Below are positions 43,905 to 55,769 of a stretch of DNA of 64,000 nucleotides, in pieces. The stretch is from Flavobacteriales bacterium UBA6772 (GTDB taxonomy: Bacteria > Bacteroidota > Bacteroidia > Flavobacteriales > Flavobacteriaceae): NCBI GenBank assembly GCA_905181765.1, contig CAJIYW010000004.1, forward strand, positions 124,001 to 188,000. The letters run 5' to 3'. Position numbers and translations under genes: made by a program. Within the stretch, counting starts at the first letter, position 1. Every line of letters starts with the position of its first letter. The notes below the pieces were generated by a model. That model saw nothing but the letters and a program-made list of their open reading frames with translations, had not been told where the DNA came from and did no database searches.

Positions 43905-45250
43905 ATGAAAAATATTCTAATTATTGGCGCTGGAAAATCGAGTTCTGCCCTTGTAAAATATCTTTTAGACACCTCTGAGCAAGAAGCATTATTTATAACT
44001 ATTGCAGATATATCTATAGAAAATGCTAATAAATTAATCAATAAACATAGAAATGCCAAAGCAATAATATTAGATGTATTTGACAAACATCAGCGGAAAG
44101 AGCAAATACAAAAAGCAGATATTGTAATCTCTATGTTACCTGCAAGATTTCATATAGATGTGGCTAAAGATTGTATTACTTTTAATAAGCATATGGTTAC
44201 TGCCTCTTATATTTCTAGTGAAATGAAAGATTTAGACACAGAGGCAAAAAAGAAAGGCTTGGTTTTTATGAATGAAATTGGTCTAGATCCAGGAATTGAC
44301 CATATGAGTGCAATGCAAGTAATCGATAAAATTAAAGATGCTGGCGGTAAAATGCTATTGTTTGAATCTTTCTGCGGCGGAATCGTAGCTCCTGAAAGTG
44401 ATAATAACTTGTGGAATTATAAGTTTACCTGGAATCCTAGAAATGTAGTTTTAGCAGGACAAGGTGGTGCTGCCATGTTTATACAAGAAGGAACTTACAA
44501 ATACATACCCTATCACTAAATTATTTAGAAGAACAGAATTCTTAAAAGTAAATGGATAGTGGCAATTTTGAAGCTTATGCAAATAGAGATTCTTTAAAGT
44601 ATAGAAGTGTCTATGGCTTGAATGATATTCCTACAATGTATAGAGGAACTATTAGAAAAGTAGGATTTTCTAGGGCTTGGGATATTTTTGTTCAATTAGG
44701 AATGACAGATGATTCTTACACTATAGAAGCCTCTGAAAACATGAGCTATAGAGATTTTGTAAATTTATTTTTAGGATATTCTCCTTCAGATTCTGTAGAA
44801 TTAAAATTACGCTCTTACCTTAATATAGAGCAAGATGACGTGATGTGGGCAAAATTAGTAGAGTTAGACCTCTTTAACCCAAAAAAGAAAATTGGATTGA
44901 CAAATGCAACCCCTGCGAAAATGCTGCAGAAAATATTAGAAGATTCATGGACCTTGCAGAAAGATGATAAAGATATGATTGTAATGCAACATCTTTTCGG
45001 TTACGAATTAAACGGTAAAAAACATCAAATAGAAAGTAGTTTTATTGTTTTAGGAGAAAACCAAACCTATACTGCAATGTCTAAAACAGTTGGTTTACCT
45101 GTTGGAATTGCTGCCTTAAAAATTCTAAAAGGAGAAATTAAAACACCTGGTGTTCAAATACCAATTAACAAAGAGGTATACGAACCTATTTTAAAGGAAT
45201 TAGAAAATTACGGTATTAAATTTACCGAGAAAGAAGTACTTAGGCTATAA
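43905..45250 (+). CDS. Saccharopine dehydrogenase-like protein; two frame breaks near 44514-44520 and 44555-44562
   Basis: ILIIGAGKSSSALVKYLL, ADIVISMLPARFHIDVA; two +1-type shifts restore KLFRRTEFLKVNGYGNFEAYANRDSLKYRSVYGL. Confidence 0.85.
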
Positions 45251-45333
45251 TCCAATAAGTAGATAGATTCGTGTAATTGCGAGGAACTAATAACTTAATA
45301 AAAAAATTACTTCTTCGCAATTACTTCTTAAAG

Positions 45334-46057
45334 CTACATTTTTAGATAAAAATCTTTAGTTAATTGAATATAGTCTTCTGTATATTGATGACGGGCAAGT
45401 TCTATAATTAAATGTGTTTCCTCTAATTCAGTTTCCTGAAAAGAAAATGCCAATAAACTTCTTTTCACTTCTGACTTTTTATTTCCTTGAACTCGGCAAA
45501 CTTTGTTTAAAAACAAATGATGTTCTTTGGCTATATTTATAAAATTCATTTCCTCTTTAAATGGAATAATCGTAGAAAAAATTCCGTTTTCTGATAAAAT
45601 TTTAGAAACACCAACTAACAGTTCTTCAAAAGATAATGAAGAAGTAAAACGTGCCTTATTTCTTGAGACATCCTCACTTTCAAAGTTATCTGTATAAAAA
45701 GGCGGATTCGATACAATTAAATCATAGCGTCTCTTCCTCAGCCGCTATTTCATCTGCAAATTCCTGAAAAGTAGCATTGTAGCAATACAAACGGTCTCCC
45801 CAATCAGATTTTTCAAAGTTTTCAACCGCTTGTTCGTATGCTTTTTCATCTACCTCCACAGCATCAATTGTCATAGCATCAGAACGCTGTGCAATCATTA
45901 GCGCAATAACGCCACTACCTGCACCAATATCTAAAATAGTATTTGGGTACTTATCAACAGAGCACCAAGCACCTAATAAAACGCCATCTGTGCCTATCTT
46001 CATAGCTACTTTATCTTGTTCCACTGTAAATTCTTTAAACTTGAAAGGTTGGACCAT
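45334..46057 (-). CDS. tRNA1(Val) (adenine37-N6)-methyltransferase-like, frame broken near 45725-45731
   Basis: FTVEQDKVAMKIGTDGVLLGAW, ILDIGAGSGVIALMIAQR; the second frame supplies YDLIVSNPPFYTDNFES. Confidence 0.88.
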
Positions 46058-46181
46058 TTTTCAAAAATACTACAATTTCCTTTCATTATAGATGTTTGTA
46101 TAGTTTTTGTATTGGTCAAATATGACAGTACAAAACTATATTCTCAGTATTTTTATTAAAAATTTAACTACAATACAAACA

Positions 46182-47739
46182 ATGAAAAAGAGCCTACTAC
46201 TAATTACATTTATATTGAATAGTTCAATGTTTTTTTCACAACAACTGCCCATTGAATTTAATTCTTCTCAAGATAATTTTATTGGTTTCGATGGAAGCAG
46301 TTTTGCAACAAGAAATGACCCATCCGACGGCGCTAATAAAGTTGGAGAATTTTATAACAACGGAACAAATAAAAATCAAGGGTTCTATTTAGATGTATCC
46401 GTGGATACAGATGATCAAAAAATAATAACATTATCTTTTTACTCATTTGACCCTAATAATCATAACATTCTTGTAAAATTAGAAGACCCAAATAAACCTA
46501 ATATACAGGTCAAAGAAACTTTCTCAATTACTGCTGCTCAAAATTGGCAAACAATAACCTTTGATTTCTCTAATGCAAAAAATAGTGTAGACGGAACTGC
46601 AGCAGCTGCTTATGGAATTTATAGTAAAATTGCAATCTTTATTGATTACGATATTGCAACAACAGGAACCTATTTAATAGACGACATATCTAATGGAACT
46701 TCAGCACCTGACCCAAATGTATTAGATGTAATTTATACAGATTTAGTTTGGTCTGATGAATTTAGTTCTGCTGGAGCAATTGATGGAGATAAATGGTTTC
46801 ATCAAACAAAAATTCCAAGCGGTGGAAGTTGGTACAATAATGAAGTACAACATTATACCAATAGAACTCAAAACTCTTATGTAGAAGACGGCAACCTATT
46901 TATAAAAGCTATTAAAGAATCTTTTACAGATCAAGGGCATACAAAACAATACACCTCTGCAAGGTTAAACTCTAAATATGCATTTACTTATGGCCGTGTA
47001 GACGTGAAAGCTAAATTACCTTTAGGAAGCGGTACTTGGCCTGCAATATGGACTTTGGGAAGAAACATTAATGAAGACGGAGGATTTTGGAGCACTCAAT
47101 TTGGAGAAACAAACTGGCCTGCCTGTGGTGAAATTGATATTATGGAACATGGCCTACATAATGATAATGAAGTATCAAGTGCACTGCACACACCATCTAG
47201 TTCTGGAAATACCGAAAACACTTCTAAACAAATATTAGATGATGTTACCAATAGCTATCATATCTATTCAATGAATTGGTCTCCAAATCAAATTACTTTT
47301 TTAATTGATGATGTTGCCTATTACACTTACAAACCCAGTACAAAAAATAATAATACTTGGCCCTTTGACACGGAACAATATTTGTTGTTAAATGTTGCAA
47401 TGGGAGGATATGCTGGCGAAATAGCATCTAATTTTACAAACAGTAGCATGGTTATAGACTACGTTAGAGTATACCAAAACGTAAACACTGCGAGTATAAA
47501 TGAAGATTTTAATTCTAAGTTTTTCTATATATCCGAATCCTGCCTCAGATCTTATTTCAATACATACCAACAAATTAATTGATAAAGTAGAACTATATTC
47601 AGTAATAGGACAATTAGTGCTTGCAGAAGAAAACACCACAAAACGTATTTATACACAGCAAGTTAAACCTGGTTTGTATTTAATGAAAATTTATTCAGAT
47701 GATAAAATTACTACAAAAAAGATACTTATAAAAAAATAA
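46182..47739 (+). CDS. GH16 beta-glucanase (laminarinase-like) with T9SS-type C-terminal tail, frame broken at 47520-47524
   Basis: GEIDIMEHG catalytic motif; the tail in the other frame is FSIYPNPASDLISIHTNKLIDKVELYSVIGQLV...GLYLMKIYSDDKITTKKILIKK. Confidence 0.9.
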
Positions 47740-47781
47740 GAATTCACTATAAGAAAGAAAAAAACTCTTTTAAAAAAATTT

Positions 47782-47828
47782 CTATTTGACAACGTCAACA
47801 GCTTTCTTTTGCAGAAAGGAAGGGATTC
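47782..47828. repeat. Copy 1 of a 47-bp direct repeat containing the tRNA-Ser 3' tip
   Basis: CTATTTGACAACGTCAACAGCTTTCTTTTGCAGAAAGGAAGGGATTC. Confidence 0.85.
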
Positions 47829-47899
47829 ACTTCGTGCGTCCCAAATAAAATCTTAACACAAGCATGAAAACTAAAAAGCTTCGCTTTCCTATCTATTTA

Positions 47900-47941
47900 T
47901 TTTAAAAAAGATTTAAAAACAAGTTTTTATCTTTTTTAAAA
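47900..47941. terminator. Strong A/T hairpin between GH16 and tRNA-Ser
   Basis: TTTTAAAAAAGATTTAAAAAC-AA-GTTTTTATCTTTTTTAAAA. Confidence 0.55.
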
Positions 47942-47948
47942 TAAACAG

Positions 47949-47995
47949 CTATTTGACAACGTCAACAGTTTTCTTTTGCAGAAAGGAAGGGATTC
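47949..47995. repeat. Copy 2 of the 47-bp direct repeat, overlapping the tRNA-Ser 3' end
   Basis: CTATTTGACAACGTCAACAGTTTTCTTTTGCAGAAAGGAAGGGATTC; one mismatch to copy 1. Confidence 0.85.
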
Positions 47996-48064
47996 GAACC
48001 CTCGATACCGTTACCGTATACTACCTTTCCAAGGTAGCGCCTTCGACCACTCGGCCACCTTTCT
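47979..48064 (-). tRNA. tRNA-Ser (GGA anticodon)
   Basis: Minus strand AGAAAGGTGGCCGAGTGGTCGAAGGCG...CTACC-TTGGAAA-GGTAG...GGGTTCGAATCCC...CCTTTCTG; acceptor, anticodon and T arms pair, with a long variable arm. Confidence 0.93.
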
Positions 48065-48587
48065 AAATATACAAAGCTATTAAACCCTCAGGAGTTTCAA
48101 CTTCTATTGTATTATTTTCTCTATCTACTTTTTTAATAAAGGCATCTACCATCGGAATAAAAATTTCTGTTCCATCTCGATCTATCTCAAAAAGAGGTTG
48201 TGCTGCTTTATCATTTATATGAACAATTTGTCCTACTTCGCCAAAATTTGTATCCACTACAGTAAAACCAATTACTTCATGAAAATAAAACTTATCACCA
48301 GATAATTTTGGCAACATTGTTGAAGGCAAATAAATACCACATTTTAAAATTGAATCGGCCTCTTCATCAGAATAAATATCTTCAAACTGAACGCGTAGCT
48401 GATTTCCCTTATGCAACGAACTTTTTTCAATAAAAAATGGAACCAGATTACTGCCAAATTCGACATAAACTGATTCCATTTCTGTGTACAACTCAGGTTC
48501 ATCTGTATCTAATTTGATAACAACTTCACCTTTAAAACTATATTTTGTAACGATTTTGCCTAAATAAAAACAATCTTCTTTACGCAT
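48063..48587 (-). CDS. rimM: Ribosome maturation factor RimM
   Basis: YLGKIVTKYSFKGEVVIKLDTD; FYFHEVIGFTV; IFIPMVDAFIKKVDRENNTIEVETPEGL. Confidence 0.94.
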   Translation of the reverse strand: MRKEDCFYLGKIVTKYSFKGEVVIKLDTDEPELYTEMESVYVEFGSNLVPFFIEKSSLHKGNQLRVQFEDIYSDEEADSILKCGIYLPSTMLPKLSGDKFYFHEVIGFTVVDTNFGEVGQIVHINDKAAQPLFEIDRDGTEIFIPMVDAFIKKVDRENNTIEVETPEGLIALYI

Positions 48588-48606
48588 CTTCGTATAAATT
48601 TAGTTT

Positions 48607-49149
48607 TTATTCTGCTGCTTTTTCTTGAGCTTCATCGATAGTTTCAGGAGCTGCTTCAACAACTTCTTCAACTGCAACCTCAGCAACAACTTCTTCTACA
48701 ACTGGCTTAGCTGCTTCAATTCTTGCTTCGTTTACTGCTTTTTCTGCTGCAAATGCTGCTGCCTTCGCATCAGATTGTGCTTGAGATAACCCAGCTTCTT
48801 TATCAGAAATCTTTGTAGCTTTTTCTTCTACCCAAGCTGCAAATTTAGCATCTGCTTGCTCTTGAGTTAAAGCACCTTTACGAACACCTCCAACTAAATG
48901 ATTCTTTAACATAGCTCCTTTATAAGATAAAAGGTTCTTTGCAGTATCTGTTGGTTGTGCACCATTTTGTAACCATTGTACAGCTTTATCAATGTTTAAA
49001 TCGATAACTGCTGGGTTTACATTTGGATTGTAAGTACCTAATTTCTCTAAGTATTTACCATCTCTTTTTGCACGAGCATCAGCGGCAACGATCCAATAGA
49101 ATGGTTTCCCTTTTTTACCGTGTCTTTGTAATCTAATCTTTACAGACAT
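48607..49149 (-). CDS. rpsP: 30S ribosomal protein S16 with Ala/Glu-rich C-terminal extension
   Basis: MSVKIRLQRHGKKGKPFYWIVAADARAKRDGKYLEKLGTYNP. Confidence 0.96.
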   Translation of the reverse strand: MSVKIRLQRHGKKGKPFYWIVAADARAKRDGKYLEKLGTYNPNVNPAVIDLNIDKAVQWLQNGAQPTDTAKNLLSYKGAMLKNHLVGGVRKGALTQEQADAKFAAWVEEKATKISDKEAGLSQAQSDAKAAAFAAEKAVNEARIEAAKPVVEEVVAEVAVEEVVEAAPETIDEAQEKAAE

Positions 49150-49382
49150 AATTTGTTAATTTTTTAAGGTTCTCGACCTTGATTATTAATAATCTCACTA
49201 TCTCGTAGTAAGTGGGCGCAAATATACAAATTAATTTAATTCTAGAAACTTTAAATTTACTAATTATCAAGTAGTTAATCTATTTACCTTTTGTTGATAA
49301 GTCCGTATAAATTTACATGCCTAAATCTTTCATGTTTTTGTATTTTTAACTTCCCAAATCATCCATTAAAAATAGCCATTTT

Positions 49383-52300
49383 ATGTACTTAATTTTTGAT
49401 ACAGAAACTACCGGTTTACCCAAAAGCTGGAATGCTCCTATTACAAATACAGATAACTGGCCGAGGTGTGTACAAATTGCATGGCAGCTGCATGATGAAA
49501 TGGGAAATGTACTAGAACATAACGATTTTCTGATAAAACCAGACGGTACAACATTCCTTATGATGCAGAGAGAATTCACGGAATTTCTACAGAATTAGCA
49601 GAAGAGCAAGGTATTTCTTTAGACGAATGTTTGATTTTATTTAATGAAGTTTTAGGTAAAACAAAATTTATTGTTGGTCAAAATTTAAATTTTGATTTGA
49701 ATATTATGGGATGTGAATTCCATAGATTAGGGGTTGAAAATAAAATGACTTCCCTACCAATATTAGACACGTGTACAGAGAAAACTGCTTTCATGTGTCA
49801 GATTCCTGGTGGTCGTGGTGGAAAATTTAAACTACCAACATTAACAGAATTACACAATCATTTATTTGGTACTGGTTTTGGAGATGCGCATAACGCCACT
49901 GCAGATGTAGAGGCAACAACACGTTGTTTTTTAGAATTAGTTCGTATTAGAGAGTTTACAAAAGAGCAATTAGATGTAGCTGAAGATTATTTTAAGAACT
50001 TCTCTGAGACCAATCCAAAACCAATTCAAGTTATTGGTTTAAAACATATAAATCTTAAAAAAGAAAGTGAAAAAATTCGTCAACGTCTTGAGAAATTAAA
50101 GGATACAGCAGATACAAAATCTACTACTGTTGGTTTAGCAGAATTAGAAAATATTCAATTTTCCCACTTACATAATCATACGCAATACTCTGTTTTACAA
50201 TCTACCATGCAAATTGGTAATATTATAAAAGCTGCAGCGAAAGACAATATGCCCGCAGTAGCAATGACAGATACTGCAAATATGATGGCATCATTTCATT
50301 TTGTAAGTGCTATTTTAAGTCATAATAAAACAGCAGCAACTCCAATGAAACCAATCGTTGGTTGTGAGTTTAATGTGTGCGAAAATCATAAAAATAAATC
50401 CCAAAAAGACAATGGTTACCAAGTTGTTTTATTAGCTAAAAATAAAAAAGGATATCACAATTTAGCTAAAATGTCTTCAATTGCCTTTGTAGATGGTTTT
50501 TACTATGTGCCGAGAATAGATCGAGAGGTAATTAAAAAATACAAAGAAGATATTATTGTTTTAACCGGAAATTTATATGGTGAAGTTCCTAGTAAAATTC
50601 TAAATCTTGGAGAAAAACAAGCAGAGGATGCTTTAATCTGGTGGAAAGAAGAGTTTAAAGACGATTTCTATATTGAGCTGATGCGCCACAATCAGCAAGA
50701 TGAAAAAATTGTAAATGAGACGCTATTAAAATTCTCTAAAAAGCATGCCGTTAAAGTTATTGCAACAAATAATACTTTTTATTTAGAAAAAAAAGATGCC
50801 AATGCTCATGATATTTTATTATGTGTAAAAGATGGAGAAAAACAAGCAACACCAATAGGAAAAGGGCGCGGTTACAGATACGGTCTGCCAAACCAAGAGT
50901 ATTATTTTAAGTCTTCAGATGAAATGAAAGCGCTTTTTGCAGATTTGCCAGAAGCGATTATCAACATTCAAGAAATTGTAGATAAAATAGAAATTTTCAC
51001 ACTTGCAAGAGATGTATTATTACCTGCATTTGATATTCCTGAAGAATTTAAAGATGCTGCTGATATAGAAGACAAAGGAAAACGCGGTGAGAATAATTTT
51101 CTAAAACACCTAACATTTGTAGGTGCTAAAAAAAGATACGGAGAAATCACCGAATCGATTAAAGAACGTTTAGATTTTGAATTGTCTGTAATTGAAAAAA
51201 CAGGATATCCTGGTTATTTCTTAATTGTAGAAGATTTTATTCGAGAAGCTAGAAATATGGATGTTGCCGTAGGTCCAGGACGTGGTTCTGCTGCTGGTTC
51301 TGTAGTTGCCTTTTGTTTATGGATTACCAATATAGATCCTATTAAATATGATTTGCTTTTTGAACGTTTCTTAAACCCAGAACGTGTATCGATGCCCGAT
51401 ATTGACATTGATTTTGATGACGAAGGACGCGGGCGTGTAATGGATTATGTAATTAATAAATATGGTGCAAATCAAGTTGCACAAATTATTACCTACGGAA
51501 CTATGGCTGCAAAATCTTCCATAAGAGATACTGCCAGAGTGTTAGATTTACCACTTTTTGAAGCGGATAGAATTGCAAAATTGATTCCCTTAATTAAACT
51601 AAAAAATATTTTTGGGGATGATGCAAAAAGTAAAGGAAAGGTTGCTGGCTTAAGATCTGAAGATAAACAATTAGTTGAAGAGCTAAAAAGTTTATCTTTT
51701 GGAAATGATTTAATTTCTGAAACGATTAATAAAGCAACAATGCTTGAAGGTTCTGTAAGAAATACCGGAATCCATGCATGTGGCGTTATTATTACACCCG
51801 GAGATATTACCAATTACGTGCCAGTTGCTTTGGCAAAAGATTCAGATATGTACGTTACCCAATTTGATAACTCTGTTGTAGAATCTGCAGGTTTGTTAAA
51901 AATGGATTTCTTAGGGCTAAAAACATTGACCTTAATTAAAGACACCGTTAAAATTGTAAAAGCAAAACACAATGTCATCTTAGATCCAGAAAATTTTCCT
52001 TTAGATGATGAAAAAACATACGAGTTGTTCCAAAAAGGAGAAACTGTAGGTATTTTTCAGTATGAATCTCCAGGAATGCAAAAACACATGCGCTCTTTAA
52101 AACCTACTGTTTTTGCAGATTTAATTGCCATGAATGCCCTGTATAGACCAGGACCAATGGAATATATTCCATCTTTTATTAATAGAAAACACGGTACAGA
52201 AGATATTGAATACGATTTACCTGCCATGGAAGAATACTTGGCAGAAACTTACGGAATTACGGTCTACCAAGAGCAAGTAATGTTACTCTCACAAAAGTTG

Positions 52301-53719
52301 GCAGATTTCACCAAAGGTGAAGCCGATGTTTTACGAAAGGCCATGGGTAAGAAGCAAATTGCAGTTTTAGATAAAATGAAACCGAAATTTGTAGAGCAGG
52401 CGGCTGCAAATGGACATGATCCAGAAAAATTAGAGAAAATTTGGAAAGATTGGGAAGCATTTGCTAGTTACGCCTTTAATAAATCTCACTCTACTTGTTA
52501 TGCTTGGATTGCCTACCAAACGGCGTATTTAAAAGCACACTATCCAGCAGAATATATGGCTTCTGTGCTTTCCAATAATATGAATGATATTAAATCTGTT
52601 TCCTTCTTTATGGAAGAATGCAAGCGAATGGGATTGGAAGTTTTTGGTCCTGATTTAAATGAATCTTATTTGAAATTTTCTGTAAATGAAGAGGGTGCTG
52701 TACGTTTTGGAATGGCTGCTGTAAAAGGTGTTGGTGCAGGCGCAGTGAGAGCTATTATTAAAGAAAGAGAAGAAAACGGAAATTTTAATTCAATTTTCGA
52801 TTTAGCAAAACGTATTGATTTACGCGCTGCAAACAAAAAATCTTTTGACAGCTTAATAAAAGCAGGTGCTTTCGATTCTTTTGCAGATACGCACAGAGCA
52901 CAATATTTTTCTACAGATGAAAAAGGTTTGACCTTTTTAGAGCGTGCTATGAAATTTGGAAGTAAATACCAAGAAAATGAAAATTCTGCACAAGTTTCTA
53001 TGTTCGGTGAAGCCTCTACAGTTCAGTTCCCAGAACCAGACATTCCAGAATGTGAAACTTGGGGAACCATGGAACTTTTATCACAAGAAAAAGAAGTTAT
53101 TGGAATTTATATTTCAGCACATCCTTTAGATGATTTTAAAAACGAATTAAAATTTTGTAATGCTTCTTTGAAACACTTTAAAACAGACTTAACAAAATTT
53201 GTGAATATGAACCTAGCTTTTGCAGGTATCGTTACAGATGTGCAACATAGAGTATCTAAGGCAGGAAAAGGGTGGGCTTTATTTACAGTTGAAGATTATG
53301 CAGATAGCAATGAGTTTCGGATTTTTGGAGAGGAGTATTTAAGAATGCAACATTTCTTAATTCCGAATCAGTTTTTATTTATAAGATCGACTATTCAAGC
53401 AGGTTGGACAAATAAAGAGGGCGTTGTTGGAGAACCTAGATTAAAGTTTACAGAAATGAAATTATTACATGACATTATGGATGAACTCTGTAAAAAAGTA
53501 ACCATTCAACTTCCTTTAAATCAGATTAAAGAAGATACCATTCTTAATTTAGAATCCATTCTAAAAAACAAACCCGGTAAACAAGGTTTAAATTTTACTA
53601 TTTGGGATGAAAAAGAGAAATTAGAAGTAAGTCTACCAAGTAGAAATACAAAAATTCACATTACAAATGAATTATTGGCAATTTTAGATAGCCAACTAAT
53701 TAGTTATAAATTAAACTGA
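49383..53719 (+). CDS. dnaE: DNA polymerase III alpha subunit with N-terminal DnaQ-like exonuclease domain, frame broken near 49544-49548
   Basis: MYLIFDTETTGLPK (Exo I) and DAHNATADVEATTRCFLEL, then a PHP domain (SHLHNHTQYSVLQ) and PDIDIDFDDEGRG polymerase core. The break falls between frames reading DGT and YNIPYDAERIHGIS. Confidence 0.95.
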
Positions 53720-53800
53720 TTCTAATTAGTAGAATAAAGTAAAAATAAGTGCTCCATAAAAAGATAAATATTTATTTTTGTTTAATATTTTAAAGAATAC

Positions 53801-55126
53801 ATGAAACAAAATAACAATGGTACTTGGGTAAGTTGGAATGAAAACGTTACTCACAACTACAAATCACTCTATAAGATAACTACTGAAGAAGAACTACAAA
53901 AAGTTATAAAAAATTCAGAAAAAATACGTGTTTTTGGATCGAAGCAGTCGTCAGCAGACATTGCTTCTGGCCTAGAAACATTAGTAGATATTACTACTTA
54001 TAATAAAATACTTTCATTTAATGATTCAGAACACACCGTTACTGTGCAATCTGGAGTAATTTTAGGCGATTTACTAGATGCTATTGAAGCAAAAGGTTGG
54101 TGTATACCTTGTCTGCCAGATATTAATACCATTACTATTGGTGGTGCTTTAGCAACAGGAACGCACGGAACAAGCGGAAAACTGTTATGCGAATACATGA
54201 CAGATTGTAGTATTGTTTTAGCAGATGGTTCTTTAAAAAGAATTAATGAAAAAGATGAAATGATAGATGCCGTAAGAGTTTCTTTAGGAGTACTTGGCGT
54301 AATGTCTGAAATTACTTTTAAATGTGAGCCGATATACACGCTGCACGTAAAAGAAGGTCCAGAAGATGATTCTGAATGGTTGCCAAAAATTAAAGAGCGT
54401 TTACAAAAACACGATTTCCTCAGAATTTTATGGCTTCCGCATACAGACAAAGGCTATGTAATTACTGGCGATAAAATTAATCCTGATACAGAAATTGCAG
54501 AAAACTTAGGACCTGCGTATTTAAGACATCGAAGAACGGCATCAAAAATACTATACAAATATTCGCATATTTTTCCTTGGACTACAGCCATTGCTAACAA
54601 ACTATTGTACAGAGGTTTTTTTAGTAGCACCAAAGAACACAAAGGTTCACTATACCAAGCAACCGTAACAAAATCTCGGGGTTCTACGATAGAATTAGCA
54701 GAATGGACAATTGGCTTAGATAAATTTCCAAAGGTTTTTGAAGAATTGAAAACTGAAATTAATAAATGGAGCAACAAATCATTTATTCACATTCCAATGG
54801 ATGTTCGTTTTGTATACAAAGACAAATCTTGGTTAAGTTATGCTTATGTTGAAGACACGGTAACTATGGGTTGTGTTTCTAGAAACGCAGCTACCGCAGA
54901 CACTTATGAAGCTTTTAAAAGTATTGAAAAAGTGTTTTTAAAATATGGAGGAAAACCTCATTGGGGGAAACGTTTCACCGCCAAAGATGCTGGTATATCT
55001 AAAATTTATAGTAAGTGGGAGGATTTTAAAGTTTTAAGAAAAGAATTAGATCCAACTAATAAATTTTTAAATCCGTATTTAACCGAATTATTAAACGAAA
55101 AAGAAAGAGCGAATGCAGTTGCCTAA
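53801..55126 (+). CDS. FAD-linked oxidoreductase (D-arabinono-1,4-lactone/L-gulonolactone oxidase-like)
   Basis: FGSKQSSADIASG; TIGGALATGTHGTSGKLLCEYMTD; C-terminal PHWGKRF. Confidence 0.9.
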   Translation: MKQNNNGTWVSWNENVTHNYKSLYKITTEEELQKVIKNSEKIRVFGSKQSSADIASGLETLVDITTYNKILSFNDSEHTVTVQSGVILGDLLDAIEAKGWCIPCLPDINTITIGGALATGTHGTSGKLLCEYMTDCSIVLADGSLKRINEKDEMIDAVRVSLGVLGVMSEITFKCEPIYTLHVKEGPEDDSEWLPKIKERLQKHDFLRILWLPHTDKGYVITGDKINPDTEIAENLGPAYLRHRRTASKILYKYSHIFPWTTAIANKLLYRGFFSSTKEHKGSLYQATVTKSRGSTIELAEWTIGLDKFPKVFEELKTEINKWSNKSFIHIPMDVRFVYKDKSWLSYAYVEDTVTMGCVSRNAATADTYEAFKSIEKVFLKYGGKPHWGKRFTAKDAGISKIYSKWEDFKVLRKELDPTNKFLNPYLTELLNEKERANAVA

Positions 55127-55767
55127 AGGATTTTTATTTGATTTTGATGGTGTTGTGGTAAATAGTATCGAAAGTCACGGTGCTGCCTGGAGCAGTGCTT
55201 TTAAAGAGTTGTTTAATCAAGATATTGCTCCTTTTCCTAAAAGTCATGCAGGTAAATCGCCTATGATTATTGCTGCCTATTTTTGTAGTCTTATTGGTGA
55301 AGAAAAACGGACTGAAGAGTTATATGTTTTAAAAGACAAGCATCTAGATATTCATTTTAAAGTTCCGAAATTATTACCTGGAGTACGAGCGTTTACAACA
55401 CTACTTACCAAAGAGAAGATACCTTACGGAATTGCTAGTAACGCTACCAAACAGTTTTTAAAAAATAGTGTACATCATTTAGAATTAAATTTTCCAATTG
55501 TTTTTGGTGTACAAGATTACGTAAAACCAAAACCTGCTCCAGAGGCATACATTACCTTAGCGAGTGCATTGGGTTTTCATCAAAATGACTTTAAAGATAT
55601 TTGGGTTTTTGAAGACAGTTTAACAGGAACAAAAGCTGCAAAATTAGCAGGAATGGTTCCTATTGGTATTACAACTCAATTTTCTGAAAAAGATTTAAAA
55701 GAAGCTGGAAGTGTTCTTGCATTTCCAACTTTACTTGGAAGCCTACGAGTATTTATTAGAAGATTAA
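55113..55767 (+). CDS. HAD family hydrolase (beta-phosphoglucomutase-like), frame broken at 55737-55738
   Basis: FDFDGVVVNSIESHGAAW, FEDSLTGTKAA; removing one G gives ...FPTLLEAYEYLLED* ending at 55767, which avoids overlapping gldA. Confidence 0.87.
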
Positions 55768-55769
55768 AT

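Noticed and set aside
47740-48064. CRISPR-like or integrated mobile element at the tRNA-Ser repeats
   Set aside because: Only two repeat copies, no spacer periodicity, no cas or integrase gene; kept only as a possible scar.
48607-48850. Unusual Ala/Glu-rich tail on ribosomal protein S16
   Set aside because: Extended S16 C-termini of this kind are, to my knowledge, common in Bacteroidota, so not reported as novel.
49383-49598. A separate small DnaQ-like exonuclease gene before dnaE
   Set aside because: The reading continues in the adjacent frame into the rest of the exonuclease domain fused to DnaE, so it is one gene with a frame break.
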